A DNA stretch of 64,000 bases from Molanna angustata (Eukaryota; Arthropoda; Insecta; Trichoptera; Molannidae): contig OY754969.1 in the NCBI GenBank assembly GCA_963576475.1, positions 26,240,958 through 26,304,957 on the forward strand, in the 5' to 3' direction. The translations under genes were made by a program, and so were the position numbers. Under the pieces are notes generated by a model that was given only the letters and a program-made list of their open reading frames with translations, did not search any database and was not told the DNA's origin. This document shows positions 34,901 through 48,597 of this stretch, piece after piece; the first letter of the stretch is position 1, and every line of letters starts with the position of its first letter.

Positions 34901-37900
34901 GCCGGTAACTACAGATATTTCTCTAGTAAACAATCCGCTGAGTGGTGTAACATTCATACACTCTAGTTTTATACTCGGAGTAGTATAAAAAGTGATATGA
35001 GGTTGGCCTGGACAACAGTCCTCCTTGGTTTTATCTGGAGCTTCGTCCGTGTATTTCACGTCAACTTCATCTAACTACAAAATACATTTAAAAGGATTGT
35101 CAAATAGAATACAAAAAGTATATTTTCACTACTTGTAAATTAGAAAATGAAAAAATTACTATGAGTATTTCCATGTCATGTATTTACATGAACATGTGTG
35201 TTAACCCAGATGGTTAATTAAATATTGCATTTTAATATGTAAGAATATTTAGAAAAATTTCAATATATATTATTATTGGGGTTTCAAAGCAAAGGGTAAC
35301 TTACATCTAATGTACTCGCTAAATATGCTGAATTATCCCTTAAAATCTGTGCTTCATCAAATTCCATGGTTAGTGAAAGAGCTTGCATTCCAATGACAGC
35401 CATTTTGTCTCTAGTAGCTTGAACAAATGGCATCACCCTTTTCATGTACTTTTTGAGAACTTCCAATTTGCCAAGCTCTGCTGATAATACTTTATTGTCG
35501 GGCAGCCCATTTTGTGACTAAAATTTTGTGAAATAAAAATGAATGATTCATTTACATATTTTAAATTAAATAATTTTAATTACAAAAATTTAAATGCATA
35601 TGAACATCAAATACTACAAAAATATAGACAGATTTTTGTTATTAAATAAGTTTGTTACTGATGACTGTTGATCTTGTTTTATATTTTAATTGTTTATCTA
35701 TGTTTTGAATTATATTCTTCATAAAAGTGATTTAATTTTACTGCATAAATGCCAAAGGAAAAATTGGTACTCGGAACATTATTATCCGAAAGCTCGTCGG
35801 AACAAAGTGTGAAGTACAATCATCTGTCCTTAGAACTTCAGGGGGCAAGTCTGGTCAAATAGTGAAATCAAAATCCTTTTGATTACCCATATCATGGATA
35901 TAATTATCATATGGAGAATTATAATATCTTAAGAAATTATATCTCAAAAACTCCATTCGAAAATTATATCTGAGGGTTTTGATTTCACGGCTTGACAGGA
36001 CTTGTCCCCCAGGACTTGCGCTCTGCTATTTGGCAGCGGAATGTGCAGAACGGGATGCCTTAAACCTACTCCTGTGGAAAGAATCCAATTACTAACTGGA
36101 ATAGCATCACCACATATACAAGAAGTTGTAGCCTGTAACAACTGTTAACAAAATAGTTCATTGGTTAAAGAGGTGCATTGCGCACATTTGTCAAATTGCA
36201 GAAGAACATTAACAATCTTACTAATAAACGTGTTGTAAAAGTTATACGACCGTTTAACACCCGTGTAGGCAAATAACGTTGGTTAATGATTATGTATCTC
36301 GCATACAAATTTTACACAACGCTTGCATGCCTGTCCAAGTTAGCTTAGTGGTGTTTTAAGACAATTCTCATCTATCACAAATCTAATTTGATTTTGATCT
36401 GCATGTTTATATTGTTATATCTTGGAATAATACGACGGTTTAAATAAATAAACAGAAATGTATAATATGTTTATGAATTTATAAATTATTTTATTCTCTA
36501 TAGTTGTGCATTTTAGGAGCAAAAAGTTGTGAAAAAATTAGCTACTTTATAATATCTACAATGGTGTTCACATGGGTGTTCATATAATTAAATTATTTGT
36601 TATATTTTCCATATTTCAATTTTAAATGTGAAAAACTTATGTGAATATCAATGACAAATGTCAATAGTAGAATGGCGGATGGTGGCTGGCAGTTCTCCGC
36701 ATGTGCGGGTGCAAAATTGCTACGTTGTCGGAACCAATTTCTAATTTGTAATTCTGTTGCAACTACCCAGTTGTTATACAGCGTTTATTAGTAAGATTTT
36801 TAAACCATTGCTGCACAGGCTTTACATGGTGTGCAACTAAAACACTAGTCAACGGGTGTGCAGCAGATTTTTATTAGTAAGACTGCAAATATTTAATTTT
36901 CCAGTATTCAGCCCCAAAAACTATATAGTACATTGAATTATAAGACTCACATCAGACATTGTTTTTAAACTGGTAAGAACTGTACTCTGCCACTGGGGGA
37001 ATGTCTTAGCGACCCATACAGTTGCTCTGTCAGGTTTCTCTGGAATATTAGGACCTACTCCTTTTCCTTTTGGTTTTTTTATAGCCATATAGTTCTTCAG
37101 GAAAACTCTGAATGAGTGTGCAGCTTCCATTAAATAAGCACTAGCCTTCATTTCAATTTCGCATATTTCCCCTGCTTTTGGCCACAAAGCTCTAACAATG
37201 CTGGTTTCCTGTAATTCATAAATGAAAATTCCCTGATAACTAAAAAAATAAGTAGGTATATATTAATCAATTATTTAAATTAAACACAAACTATACTTTG
37301 TATGTTTCCACTTGTTTATTTACTTGTTCACTACATGTTTCGGTATGATACGTGTATCACTACATGTTTCGGTATGATCTATTAAAGCCATGAAGGTATG
37401 ATACTAATTAAAGCACAAATATACGAGAGATAAGATTACATCAACCATAGCATAATGGTTAATGAGAAAAAAACATGGAATTGTTTTAAAATCATCCAAG
37501 AAACCAACCTTTTGTTGGAGATATACTTAAACTATGGCACAATCGAAAACATTAGTTGTAGAGTCACTACACTTTATTCTCTGTAATAATAATTTAAAAC
37601 ATTTTTTAAGTAAAAATGAATATGTCCTTGTAACAAGTACATATATGTACATCTTCCTACATTCCCTAAACTAAGCATAAATGCTTATGCTATAGGTGAA
37701 CGAAGTCGGTTGAGGCATGTTTCGAACTGATGATGACTGATGATGTTGTGTTTTTGCACAAAACATTGATCAATAATTTCTAAAACACTCATCTAAAGAG
37801 AAAAATATACAATTAAAAATGTCATTTTAATCATAATTATAATAACTATGAAACGGAGTTCTAATAAATAAACAAGACTTGTTTGATAAAATAATCTTAA

Positions 37901-40900
37901 ACAAAAACTTGACCAAGTCTAATTGAAAAATGTATCATCATTAGAATGGTATAAATACGTACATTACCAAGAAGATTCCACACATGTTCAGCAGTGTGCG
38001 GACAAATGGGAGACATAAGTAATGCCTGAACACTTATAAAACGTAACACCAACTCCACATTCATTTTGTCAGAACTACACAATTCTCTGTACTTGTCTCT
38101 TGCTGCTTGAAGTTCAAAGAAACCTGTGCGAAGAGCTTCTTTAAAAAGCATCTTTTCATAGTTTTCTTCCGTTTCCATAATTTTCTTATTCATTTCACTA
38201 ATAAACACCTTATCGTGAAATGTGTTGGCTGGACCTGAAATATTAATATACAATATGTTTGACTAACTCGGACTTTAAATAACAAAACATTACATTTGCC
38301 TCGTGTTGCTATAATTACAATTTGAGAACTTTGAGATACTTTTATCCAAATAATGTGTGTAGTGTGTTTGATTTCTTGGTCAGTTTGATTACATTATTTG
38401 TAGTTATTTTTAATATTTTGAATTGGTGTTTTCTCAAGAGCATATTTATAACACTAGGAATATTTTTATTTAAATGAAAATTGATATTACGAATGTAAAA
38501 TGTAAAACCCTATTTTATCTATGTAATTGATGTAATGTGTAAGTAGGAATGTGATAGCGATATAACAAATTAATGTGTTGAAATAGGATAGTGATAGAAT
38601 TATGTTAGAAAGTGACAGCATGTAATAAATATACTTGAGCATAATATGCTAGACAGAGATAATACATATTCTTTTAGTACTTCTTGATTGTATATGTTTT
38701 CATGGTTCATCTTCAGCATATAATGCTAAATCAAGTGACTGAAAAATTGACTACTGGTAACTATTGCGTGCGTCAAAAAGGATTTATATGTGATTTTAAT
38801 GATTGAAAACTCAAAATTTGTTGATTTTTTGCATTTGAACAACAAACCTGACATGATATTTTTAATATTTTATTTAGAAGAATTTATGCTCTATTTTAAA
38901 ATTGCATGATGAACATTCACTAAAGAAATGTTGAAAATACTTTTTTAAGAACACACTGTTTAGCATATCGTTCGTTCTGAGAACAACGATATAAGTAAAA
39001 AAAATCTGATTTTTGAGTTAATAATGCAGAAATGTTTATTAATATTTCAGTGAATATATGACAGTGAAACAACGACACGTGTGCTGTTTCTCTCGCACTT
39101 ATAGAGATATTGTACTGAGAATTGGAGACGACATGAATATTGATAAACACAACATTTCTGCATTATTAACTCAAAAATCGGATTTTTGACTTATGTCGTT
39201 GTCTCGCAAACAAGCGATATTTGAGAAATTTGATTTCAAATGGAGATCATATTTGAATTATCAATTAGCTATAAACCACTTGTTTTTTGAGTCACTTCGC
39301 GACATGTTTCGGAAGCGCTGTCCTTCCATCGACCGGCATGTCTAGACTCACAAGTGGTTTATAGCTAATTGATAATTCAAATATGGTTAATATTAACTAC
39401 CACAAAATATCCGCCGAATCATTAAATGATATCAAATGGAGATGTTTAGGTTTATATGCCTCCTTCAATTAATAATTTATACGGAGTTATTACTACTATA
39501 ATCAACTTTTTGCAGCCACTAGGTATATTTTGACATTATCTTCTTTATTATATTATTTTTAATTTAATAAAGAAGATAATGTCAAAAGTCTGTAATAAAA
39601 TAAATAGCTCTTGAGATTATTGGATACAAAATCACTGAAATTCTATTGATCATTGGTATTACTAAATTGTTAAACATACGATAATTATACTATAAAATGG
39701 TATTTTTTTTAATCCTTAAATATTTCAACACTTCCGAGATAACTGTTCTCTAAATATTGATGCACAAAATGGTTGTTTTCGACAAAAAAATCTGAAAACA
39801 ATTCATTAAAGTCGTTATTCTCTGTACAAAAACAATTTTTTTTTGCCCACCTTTATGTCAAAAAACTCGCAGAAAAATAATACAACATTTGATAATTATA
39901 ATTAATAATTTGCCATCTAGATATATAATGTAAATCTATGTGTAAAACTCATCTTTATACCTTACCACAGAAGGCTAAAGAGCTAACATAGCATATTAAC
40001 AAAAACATATTGTGAACATGGAATGCAGAATCTCAGTGGGCGACGAGCTTATTGAACAGGTGTCCCAGTTCAAATATTTAGGCTGTGACCTACTCAGCAC
40101 TCATGACCTCCCCAAAGAAGTAAGGCCTCATGTAGACAAAGCCTCAGCTGTTGCAGGCTGCCAGCGAGATGTTATATGGAGGAACAAAGACATGCGAACC
40201 AGCAGCAAGGTACGCATCTATAAGACCTGTGTGCGACCTATCCTCACATATGGCATAGAGGCAAGAGCAGACACTGTCAAGACCAAGAGCATGCTGAGGA
40301 CTGCAGAAATGAGAACTCTACGCGCCATTGCTGGAAGGACCTTGCGTGATCGTATTAGAAACACGGCAATCCGTGAAGTATGTGAGGTCCAAGATGTGGT
40401 CAGATGGGGCAGACAGCGTACCAGCATGACGATACTGGTACCAGCATGTGCAAAGGATGAACCAAAAGAGAATACCACACATAGCTCTGCACCAGATGGA
40501 AGTACCAGATGGACAGTGTCAATCACGAAGACCCCCGAAACGATGGAGAGATAGCTGGAACTCAGCATCTCAGGAGGACCATCCTGTACCAACAGACCCT
40601 CGGTCTACACCAAGATGAAGAAGAAGATATTGTGAACAAATATATTTTTGTGGCATTATTGCTAAACAAGATATTTAAAATTACGTCGTGGAATTTCGGA
40701 TTCAATTTATAGCAAATATTTATCCTAACCAAAACCATATGTAGATCAAAATATATTGGCTTAAAAAACATGTTAAATAAATAGAAAATAATTTTTTTTG
40801 AGGTATGGTCTTATGAGTTTCGCTGTGTAATATTTACCTTTGCGAAGTGTCTCTTTGGATTCCAATATTTCTTTGACCCACTCAATGAAAGTATAAAGTC

Positions 40901-43900
40901 TCAATATTCCCGCATCGGCAGTGCTCTCAACAAAGTTAGCATCTTCCACTGAATCTCCTGCGTCTGCCAAGCTGAGTCTCATGCCGTCAGCACTGAATTT
41001 ACCAATGGCTTCGTGTAATGTTAGGAAGTTACCATCTGACTTTGACATTTTACTTGAATTCAACAAGAGATGTCCGTTGGCTCTGATGCTCTGCGGCCAC
41101 AGATCTTCACGATCTGGCCACATGGCACAATGGTTATATATGTAATAAGTCAAATGATTTTGTATTAAATCTTTGCCAGATACTCTCAAATCAACTGGGT
41201 ACCTACAAAATAAATAATATTCATATATGACTCATTACGTGTATACAAATTTTTACAAAAAATTAAGTGTAAAAACACAGAAATAAAGTTAAATTATATG
41301 TTCATACATTAAATTGTACATATTTTTTCAATATATGAAAATAATATAAAAATTGTGTAAGTGCATGAGGAAGAAAATATTAAAATGCAGGGTTGTTAAA
41401 ATAAATGTTAAAATCATTCAATGACTAATGATTATATCACAGATATCAAATAAATTTAAGTTTTAGAATATAATTTTTTGCATTTTAATTCATCTCATAT
41501 ATATATAGGAACAACAGATTCAGTTAAATTAATAAATAATTAAATTAGGTATTTACCAGTAGTTAAACTCGCGTTTCATAATCTGTAAAACCTCTTTACT
41601 AATTTTTGTTTTAGATGGATATTTTGCTTTTTCAAAGAAAATATAATCCCACACTTCTGGGGACATTTCTTGGGGCTTAATATTGAACTGATTAGGTGTG
41701 TTTGCTTTAAATGAATTTCCTTGCAGCAGATGAGCAACAGTGTAATAGGCCATGTAAATTGTTGAGTCAGAAAGTGATTCAATTAGCCATTGTTCGTCCC
41801 ACGGTAGCTTTGTACCTAATCCATATGTCCGAGAACAAGCATGTTCATGTAGCCAATTTAAAGAAGCTACAAAATTTCTCCTCACTTCATCGTGATACGT
41901 ATTCAAATTTTGTAAATTTCTTTCAGCTTGTGATTTCCACACTTTTTCACCATAATCTAAATACCACTGATTACATAAAGCCACAACACATTCATCACCA
42001 GATCTTGAAATTATTGTTTTTTCAGGTTCGAAATATATAACAGCTTCTGAATTATCTAATAGCTTTTTCTGTAAATCTTTCTTCACATCTTGAATCTTTT
42101 TTCCTTTGAACTCACCCACCAACATGACACCGTCATAAAATCCTTTAAGATACACCATTTCTTTAGCTTCTAATAATTTTTCCTTGTCATTTTGACTTTG
42201 AATTTTCAATTTGTCATAAACACAAACAGCAGATAGATTTCCAAAGTCGGGAACGTCAATAATAGGCAGAGGATCGAAAGGAATCACCATTTCATCTTTA
42301 ATGCCATATTTTTGTCTAAAAGGTTCCTTCTTTTTAAGGTCAACAAGGGCGGCATAGTCATCAGGAGAATCAGAAGGAACACTTGTAACGACTCCTGTTC
42401 CTTTGTCTTCTTTGATTGTTAACATGGGAAGAGTGTATATAACAGAGTGGGAGGTCAATGGAGACTTTAAAGGTAATCCCAGAAGTTCTTGTCCAGTCAA
42501 ATTAGCGACAATATCAATAACTCCCTCTTTTTCCGTAAATCCTTGATATGACATATTTCTAGCAGAACGAGTCGTACAAATGAATATATTATTGTTAACT
42601 GTTTTAAATGCAATATACTGCATGTCGGGTCTGATCCAACAGTTAGTTTGACCATACATTGTTTCTGGTCGTAGAGTTGCAGCAACTAGATACACATCTT
42701 TTTCACTTGCAGAACTAAAACATTTAAATAGAATTATTTTTTATAAAATCGTACATTATTGAATGATAATAATGAAAAAGTAGGTACATGTTTCATCATT
42801 CCACCAATAATATTAATGATTCCCATATTAACCTCCTTTTTTCAGTTAGCACAACCCACACATCCAAAGGGTCACACAGAAAAGGATGGAATGGAAGAAA
42901 ATATGCGATACTTTCAGCAAAACAATCCTTGTTATTGAAAAAAGAGATACATATAGTTCAGCAGAATATTTTTTAATACATTCATGCCAGCATTTTTTTG
43001 GCTGACTGATACATCTCATTCTATTAATCTCAATCTTCATTCTATTTTATCTCATTCATTCTACTCCTTCAGACTTGTATTGTAAATCCCATGCAGGTGG
43101 TGATTGTATTGGCTATTTTCAAACATCTATGTGGTCAAACAAATTAAAATCTGGAAAATAACTTGATTCCCTGAAGGATTCCCATTATCAGTGCATCTGT
43201 CTTAGTAGACTAGAGTCTACACCATGAGGCCCACTGGGTGTCTTTTTAGTTGCATGAAACATATTAACGAGAACAGTAGTGTTACTGTGTAGCCAGTTTT
43301 GAAAACAGACTGAAGCGGATCAAGCAGAGGATTTGAAAAGAGTCATGCATTGAATTGATTGAATACTACTCTTTCAATACTCTAATCTAATAAATATGCT
43401 TGATAAATAAAAATAATTAATTTCTCGTTTGCTGAGAATAATAAAAGAAATTTGGTTTTCTAAAACCTGGTAGAAATTCCCATTTCCTAAATCTGGCCCG
43501 GCTGCTGTAAAGGTTTACCACGCATGGTCTGCGTCCTTATTGTTGTAATAAACTCATAATAAATGTATGACAATGTAAAGTAAGTTACCTCAATTTGTTT
43601 GGATATGGCTTCAGGAGTTGCATTTTAATCAATGTATACTCTTGAGGGCCAGCTCCTTCACCTGAACTCCGATCGTGATCCATGCATGGCTGTCCATCTT
43701 TTGGAGAAAAAATAGTATGGCGTTTTCCATATTGAATTTTATTTCTAGCTTTTAAATGAAGAAACTGCCAACGTACAAATGAATCAAAAAATGGATTTGC
43801 ATCGGTTGTAATAAATGTTCGACGCCAGTCAGTCTAAAAAAATGAAATTGCAGTTTAATAAAGCGACAAACATTAAATTTTTATATGAAACTATAACAAT

Positions 43901-46900
43901 TAATATTGTTTTAATTATTGTTAAAGGATAAAAAAAAATTAAAGTACATAAAAAAGAACAAAAACATAACATAAACACATCATCTTTAATAAACAGAAAC
44001 ATTTTTCATTGTACAAAATATATATAAAACTTAATAAAAAGTGAAAAAGAAAAATATTTTTCTTTTTATATAAATAAAACTACTTAGTACAAATAAATGT
44101 CCAAGTTTAGTTTGTCGATCGACGATTTTTGATAAATCTCCATTGTATGTAGATATATTATAAATATAAAATAAAAAATACTTGGCATTTGTTCTATTTA
44201 AATTGAATTGATTATTGACGCATTTCATGCAAGGCATATTATTCTGATGTATTTTTTATTTTATAGGTACTAGAAAAATTAATACGTCCATTTTAATATT
44301 TATATTGACAAACTTTTTTGACATCTCAATAGAGACGAAGTTGGGATATTGTAGAAGAACCAGGAACTCGAGGCACCTACAGGGCTTACGACCTGTCATA
44401 AGCCCTGATGTTGATGACATTACAAAAAAAAGTTTTTCGGTTACTTCATAGATGGCAATAGTATAGTTCCATATTTTCAAGTGAATTGTTACACACTATT
44501 CAAATATATAGAACTTTCAAAAATTACATTGATAAGGGAACTCAATAAGAAGGCATAATTGGTGAACGTTGCGCAAGCGCATAAAGTGATCACGTAAACC
44601 AGCCGATGACAGGTCGTAAGCCCTGTAGGTGCCTCGAGTTCCTGGTTCTTCTACAATATCCCAACTTCGTCTCTATTGAGATGTTAAAAAAGTTTGTCAA
44701 TAAAAATATCATTTTACTCCCGAATGGGAAAAAAAATCAATGTTTGCATATATGCAATTAAAAAAATATTTGGTGTCCATTTTAATGTTATAGTTGCATC
44801 AAATCAGCCAAAAAGTTAAAAAAAGATACTTATATGAAATCAAGATTGTTTTCTTCATAAACTCACCTTAGTATATAATTGAAATAAATACATGTAAGAC
44901 TAAGAGGCTTCATTCTATATTCTAACTATGCATCTACAATGAATTTCGCAGTGACAAGACCTGCAGTGACCACAGTAAACAGTAGGGTTCAGAGTTCATG
45001 TAGCCACAGTAGGTCATAAGCTGTTGTAGCTATCAGGCGTGTTTCAGGTGATGCAAACCATCAATAAGAATAAGACAGTTCGATCCTTGGATGTTGAACA
45101 CACAATATGGCATGCACAAAATTAGTAAAAACAGTTATAAACGGTGAATTCTTCACTTTAAATGGGGAATCGAAACTGTACCCTGCAAATTCAGTATACT
45201 CCAATGACCGTGTCAACAATTGACAACCCATCATCGAGGTATAAAAATAATTACTCACTGTTTAAACACACTTTTTAACATAATCAAAATTAAATTCCTT
45301 AAAGAAATCTCTGTCAAATATATGCATGAAATATAAAAATAAAAGTAACTCACATGTAGACCAAACTTGTTAAGATCATCAACAGCCAAAGGAGGGAAGT
45401 AGTCGAGCCAATATTCAGCTTCAGAAAAAAGTTTTATCTGTTCGTCTTGTATACCTAAACTCTGCATGATGTTCCACTGATACTTTGAATTTCCAGCTTT
45501 CGCCACTGCCTTACTCTTTTTCCCTTTGCTTTTATCTTTTACAATAACATCATCAATTTGAGTAGCAACTGGTTCATCATCATCATCGGGAAATATTGGT
45601 GGATAACCATATGTTTCAATTTCTCTTTTTAATTTGTCAGCACACGCTTTTATTGGCATGCCTGTGCAATGAAAACCAAAAGGAAATTGACATCTTTTCC
45701 CTTTTAACCGTTGAAAACGAACAGCAAACTAAAATCAAATTTAATCAAAAACAATGTACAGAACAAAAACAAAAACAGTGTAGATGGGTCGGTGGCAGAG
45801 CAGTTAGCGCGCTGGGCTAGTTATCCAGTGGTCGCGAGTTCGAATCCTGCCTCGACCGATTTCGTTCACCTATAGCACAAGCATTTATTTGCTTATTTTA
45901 GGGAACGTAGGAAGATGTATATGTACTTGTTTAACAAGGACATATACATTTTTTTTATTTAAAAAAAAAAAAAACAATATAGGTACAAAAATTATTGGTG
46001 TTCTTTTTGAAAACCAATGAAATAAAAAATATATAAATATTAAACCAATGAAGTTATTCTTATATTACAAAATAAAATTTTGTGGTTCATACCACCTCTC
46101 TAGGCAAGGGTGCCTAGCAGAGTAAATAATCCGTACGGATAGCACTTAGTCAACATGTCAATTAAGCGATGGAAAACAAAGCTTGTCACATCCATTAATT
46201 GAGTTATCTTTTCCAATTGCCATAATTTCCATATTGTTATCTAAATTGATACCCTGGCCTGTTCCGGTGGATGATGCAATATATGATCAACTCTAAATAA
46301 GCACAATATTTTTTCAAGGGAATTCCTCAGCGCAAGTGAGTTCAGGGCAGCGCAAGAAAAATGAGGATAAAAATACTTCTCGTTTATATGCTTTTCAAAA
46401 GTTTATTATTTTAAGAACAGATAAATGATTAAAACAATTCCTTATAAGCTTTTTGAAAAAAAATATAGTGCAAAAAGCTGTTTTTATTGGGAATACAAAA
46501 CTAAATGATTATTGAATCTAGTTGAATGATTTTGAAACTGCAAAAAATATTTTTTTTATCGATACTTACTTCACATTTTGATATAGTAAATGTATGACCA
46601 AGATGAAGTCTTCCATTCATGTAGGGAAATGGAAAAGTACAAAGAAACTTGGGTATATTTTTACTATCGCCATTTTCAGGAGCGTTTTCTTCAAAGATCT
46701 TCTCATTCAACCATCTTTTTTGGACTTGTTTTTCAATACTTTGTAGATATTCGACTTTAAATGTTCCCTTTCTATCAAGTGCGGCCTATAACATTATTAA
46801 CAAAATATTTAAAAAATGGATTAGTTTTATACATTAAAATGATAAAACTAGTTAAACATAGGTAATATATATAATATGACATTCTATAGAGATTTCGGGT

Positions 46901-46999
46901 GTAAGTTTTTAGTAGGTAGTGATTAAACATGTAATTTTAATTCCAGTCAGATGTAAAATGATTATTCGGTGATAATAAAAAATACTTTTAACTTACCAT
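31927..46999 (-). CDS. LeuRS: cytosolic leucyl-tRNA synthetase (11 exons)
   Basis: Exons in transcription order: 46999-46997, 46785-46570, 45728-45354, 43833-43589, 42714-41557, 41202-40838, 38234-37963, 37208-36951, 35517-35305, 35074-34846, 32138-31927. All GT-AG junctions keep phase, giving 1181 codons plus stop, close to the ~1176 residues I recall for the human enzyme. The class I signature is intact: [12 protein letters not shown] (HLGH ~62-65) and KMSKS (~717-721). The CP1 editing domain has [14 protein letters not shown] (~293) and [15 protein letters not shown] (~385-399), needed to clear mischarged t[11 protein letters not shown] and [10 protein letters not shown] precede KMSKS. The C-terminal eukaryotic extension is complete. 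It charges tRNA-Leu in the cytosol; homologues also act in amino acid sensing. Exon 1 contributes only the ATG. Introns carry a PIF/Harbinger remnant, MITEs, SINEs and LINE tails. Confidence 0.96.
32602..34432 (-). mobile_element. R1K copy interrupted by a Harbinger element
   Basis: On the minus strand the R1K start (CTAGTAACACATGAGATCC) at 34432 runs down through GCATGATGGTTCTGTATGTA, GGGTGTTTCGGC and TCTGAGATATATGG to 33855. The R1K 3' end (ATTCTACTCCGAAC-like block, then CATATATGCTGCGAGGCCTC) resumes at 32705-32602. The Harbinger remnant at 32762-33832 lies between. Located in LeuRS intron 10. Confidence 0.75.
32762..33832 (-). mobile_element. degenerate PIF/Harbinger DNA transposon
   Basis: The inverted ends GGCCCAGAATCATA are flanked on both sides by the trinucleotide TCG, a 3-bp target duplication as expected for PIF/Harbinger. 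On the minus strand an N-terminal frame begins [11 protein letters not shown] (33567). After a frameshift it continues with [36 protein letters not shown], and [16 protein letters not shown] in another frame. These match the order of the N-terminal half of Harbinger (HARBI1-like) transposases. The DDE catalytic half is absent, so the copy is inactive. It lies in LeuRS intron 10. Confidence 0.85.
35841..36010. mobile_element. MITE (GGGGGCAAGTCTGG ends), copy 2
   Basis: Starts GGGGGCAAGTCTGGTCAAAT and ends GACTTGTCCCCC-like, with the shared inner block ATATCATGGATATAATTATC. It is more diverged than copy 1, with a rearranged right arm. It lies in LeuRS intron 8. Confidence 0.75.
37615..37728 (-). 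repeat. truncated type A SINE
   Basis: The body (ATGTCCTTGTAACAAGTACA, CTAAGCATAAATGCTTATGC, TATAGGTGAACGAAGTCGGT) matches the other type A copies. The tRNA head is lost beyond the B-box region. It lies in LeuRS intron 7. Confidence 0.75.
38958..39222. mobile_element. inverted-repeat element in LeuRS intron 6
   Basis: The left arm contains AACAACGATATAAGT, ATCTGATTTTTGAGTTAATA and ATGCAGAAATG. The right arm is the imperfect reverse complement (CATTTCTGCATTATTAACTC, ATTTTTGACTTATGTCGTTG). The 100-bp loop includes a CACGTGTGCTGTTTCTC block. Non-coding. Confidence 0.7.
39248..39385. mobile_element. MITE with perfect 36-bp terminal inverted repeats
   Basis: CATATTTGAATTATCAATTA followed by GCTATAAACCACTTGT is repeated exactly in reverse complement at 39350-39385. 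The interior carries CACTTCGCGACATGTTTCGG. About 138 bp. Confidence 0.8.
39980..40645 (+). pseudogene. non-LTR retrotransposon C-terminal fragment in LeuRS intron 6
   Basis: The plus-strand frame has [40 protein letters not shown] and [20 protein letters not shown], then a frameshift before the [15 protein letters not shown] end. This is the reverse transcriptase thumb and C-terminal region of an R4/Dong- or RTE-like element. It ends in a short AAG-rich repeat at 40615-40630. The insertion is antisense to LeuRS. Confidence 0.8.
44303..44703. mobile_element. foldback element (TTGACAAACATTT ends), copy 2
   Basis: It shares both termini with the copy at 13255 (TTGACAAAC, ACATCTCAATAGAGACGAAG, GAACCAGGAACTCGAGGCAC, and the reverse complement at 44515-44703). 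The left arm beyond ~44400 is replaced by unrelated sequence, so the arms are unequal. It lies in LeuRS intron 3. Confidence 0.8.
45783..45974 (+). repeat. tRNA-derived SINE, type A
   Basis: Head GGTCGGTGGCAGAGCAGTTA and GCGCGCTGGGCTAG, B box GGTCGCGAGTTCGAATCC. The body has CACCTATAGCACAAGCATTT and TACTTGTTTAACAAGGACAT, then a poly(A) tail. It lies in LeuRS intron 2. Confidence 0.85.
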
Positions 47000-47200
47000 A
47001 TTAATATGGCACCAAAAACCACTTCCTATTGCAAGAGTTGAATAAATTAAATGGAAACTGAGAATTGAGAATCAACTTAACCTAAATATTTGATCCACAT
47101 GTCAAATTTCATTAGTCGTGGCCTCTTTTCTATGGTCGTGGCTGTCATAAGCTGTCAATGTTTCATAGATTTGATGTAGACAAAAATGATTTTTTTGTGA
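46990..47200 (-). promoter_or_regulatory. LeuRS 5' UTR and promoter region
   Basis: The initiator ATG (46999-46997) is immediately followed by the donor GTAAGT. The bases upstream on the minus strand are therefore 5' UTR and promoter. No TATA box is convincing. Confidence 0.35.
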
Positions 47201-47259
47201 CTGTTTTAAAATATTGATCAATGTCAGTATTCATGAAGGAAGAGGTTGATGAGACCTCT

Positions 47260-48130
47260 CGTCTACCACGAGGAAACATCAAGCCAAGGTGTGGGGAAGA
47301 AAAGGAGAGACAAATGATGGCGACACTTAAAAATTGTTTTAGTACGGCGCTTTTTTATTTATAATATTCACAAATGGTCCATGGCAAAAAAATAATTAAC
47401 TAAAAACAACAGACAACAAATAAAACAGAAACACGTGGCATCTACCGAAACGAACTGTCAAACACACGCGAACACACGAAAAGACGCCGACCAGAATATA
47501 CCGCCCCAGGGTACAGCGACATCCTTCCTCCAGGCATGTCACTGTCTTCCACGTGGTGACTGTAGTTCGGTGGGACCCAGCCTCTGCGTCAGGCTAGCAG
47601 GTCTTCCTCGTGTCCGGCGTGGTTTCTTCTTCTCCTCCTGATCTCATCCTCCAGACCGTCACCCATGGCTGGCTCTGTGCCCCACGGCACGCTATGACGG
47701 CGCATCTCGACAGAGGTGGCATACCAGCTGGGGCCTCACCGGAGGCGAACCGACGCCCCAGACGACACGGATTGCCCCTCGTGGTCCAATCTGCGAGCCG
47801 CCGCGTTCCCTACGCGGTGGCCCCACACTGCGCTCTGCCTCAAACCTCCTGTCCTGTTGATGCCCTCATCTTGGTTCTGGGGCACCATCAGCGTCCATGC
47901 GCGTGACGTGTCCTGTCAAGCAGACCTCCTGCGCCGTCGAAAATATGGCCGCCATCGGGAGCACGTGTCGACCGATGACGGCGTCACACCAAACCGTCCG
48001 TCCTTCACCAGCGTCGAATGCCAAGAGAGCGCGTGCTATAGCGCGTGCTAGTAGCTGCTAGCTGCAAGTCTCGTTACTCGTCCGCAACGAGCGCTAGCTG
48101 TTTTCCGAAATGTTGCCGTGGAACAAATTA
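47260..48130. other. GC-rich repeat block upstream of LeuRS
   Basis: A GC-rich island with sharp edges. Bases 47935-48035 are shared with 10790-10930. The open frames have no recognisable domain. A T-rich end near 47350 (reverse AATAAA-like) would fit the 3' end of a minus-strand transposable element, but I cannot name the family. Confidence 0.45.
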
Positions 48131-48597
48131 AAAATTATTGTTTTTCGACAACACTGTTTTTCGGCTATAACAATTTTGTTATTTGGAATTAATTTAGTAT
48201 ATGTATTCTAATTTTAAGTATAAGTATATCATTCTTTCTGCTGTAGATTTCAATTAAAGAAAAGTTTGGTTGGAAACAAAATCTTTATCACAAAAATAAG
48301 GCATCTATTCATTCCTCCAAGGTCTCAATGTTCATTCAAATTTGGTGTCTCTGCTTTACACATTTCTAAAATACCCTTTTTTATCAGTATTTTCTTCACA
48401 GGTCAATATATATTTGGGCAGCATGTTCCAGGGGGCTATCTCTTATACTAATACAATTCAAAAATTTATATATTTAATAAAAATGGGCAATGTAAAAAAA
48501 TAAAAATTTAACAATATAATAAATAAGAATAACATAAGTAATTATAACTCAATGAGCCCACCTTTTATTTCATATTACATGTAGGTACTCACTGCTG

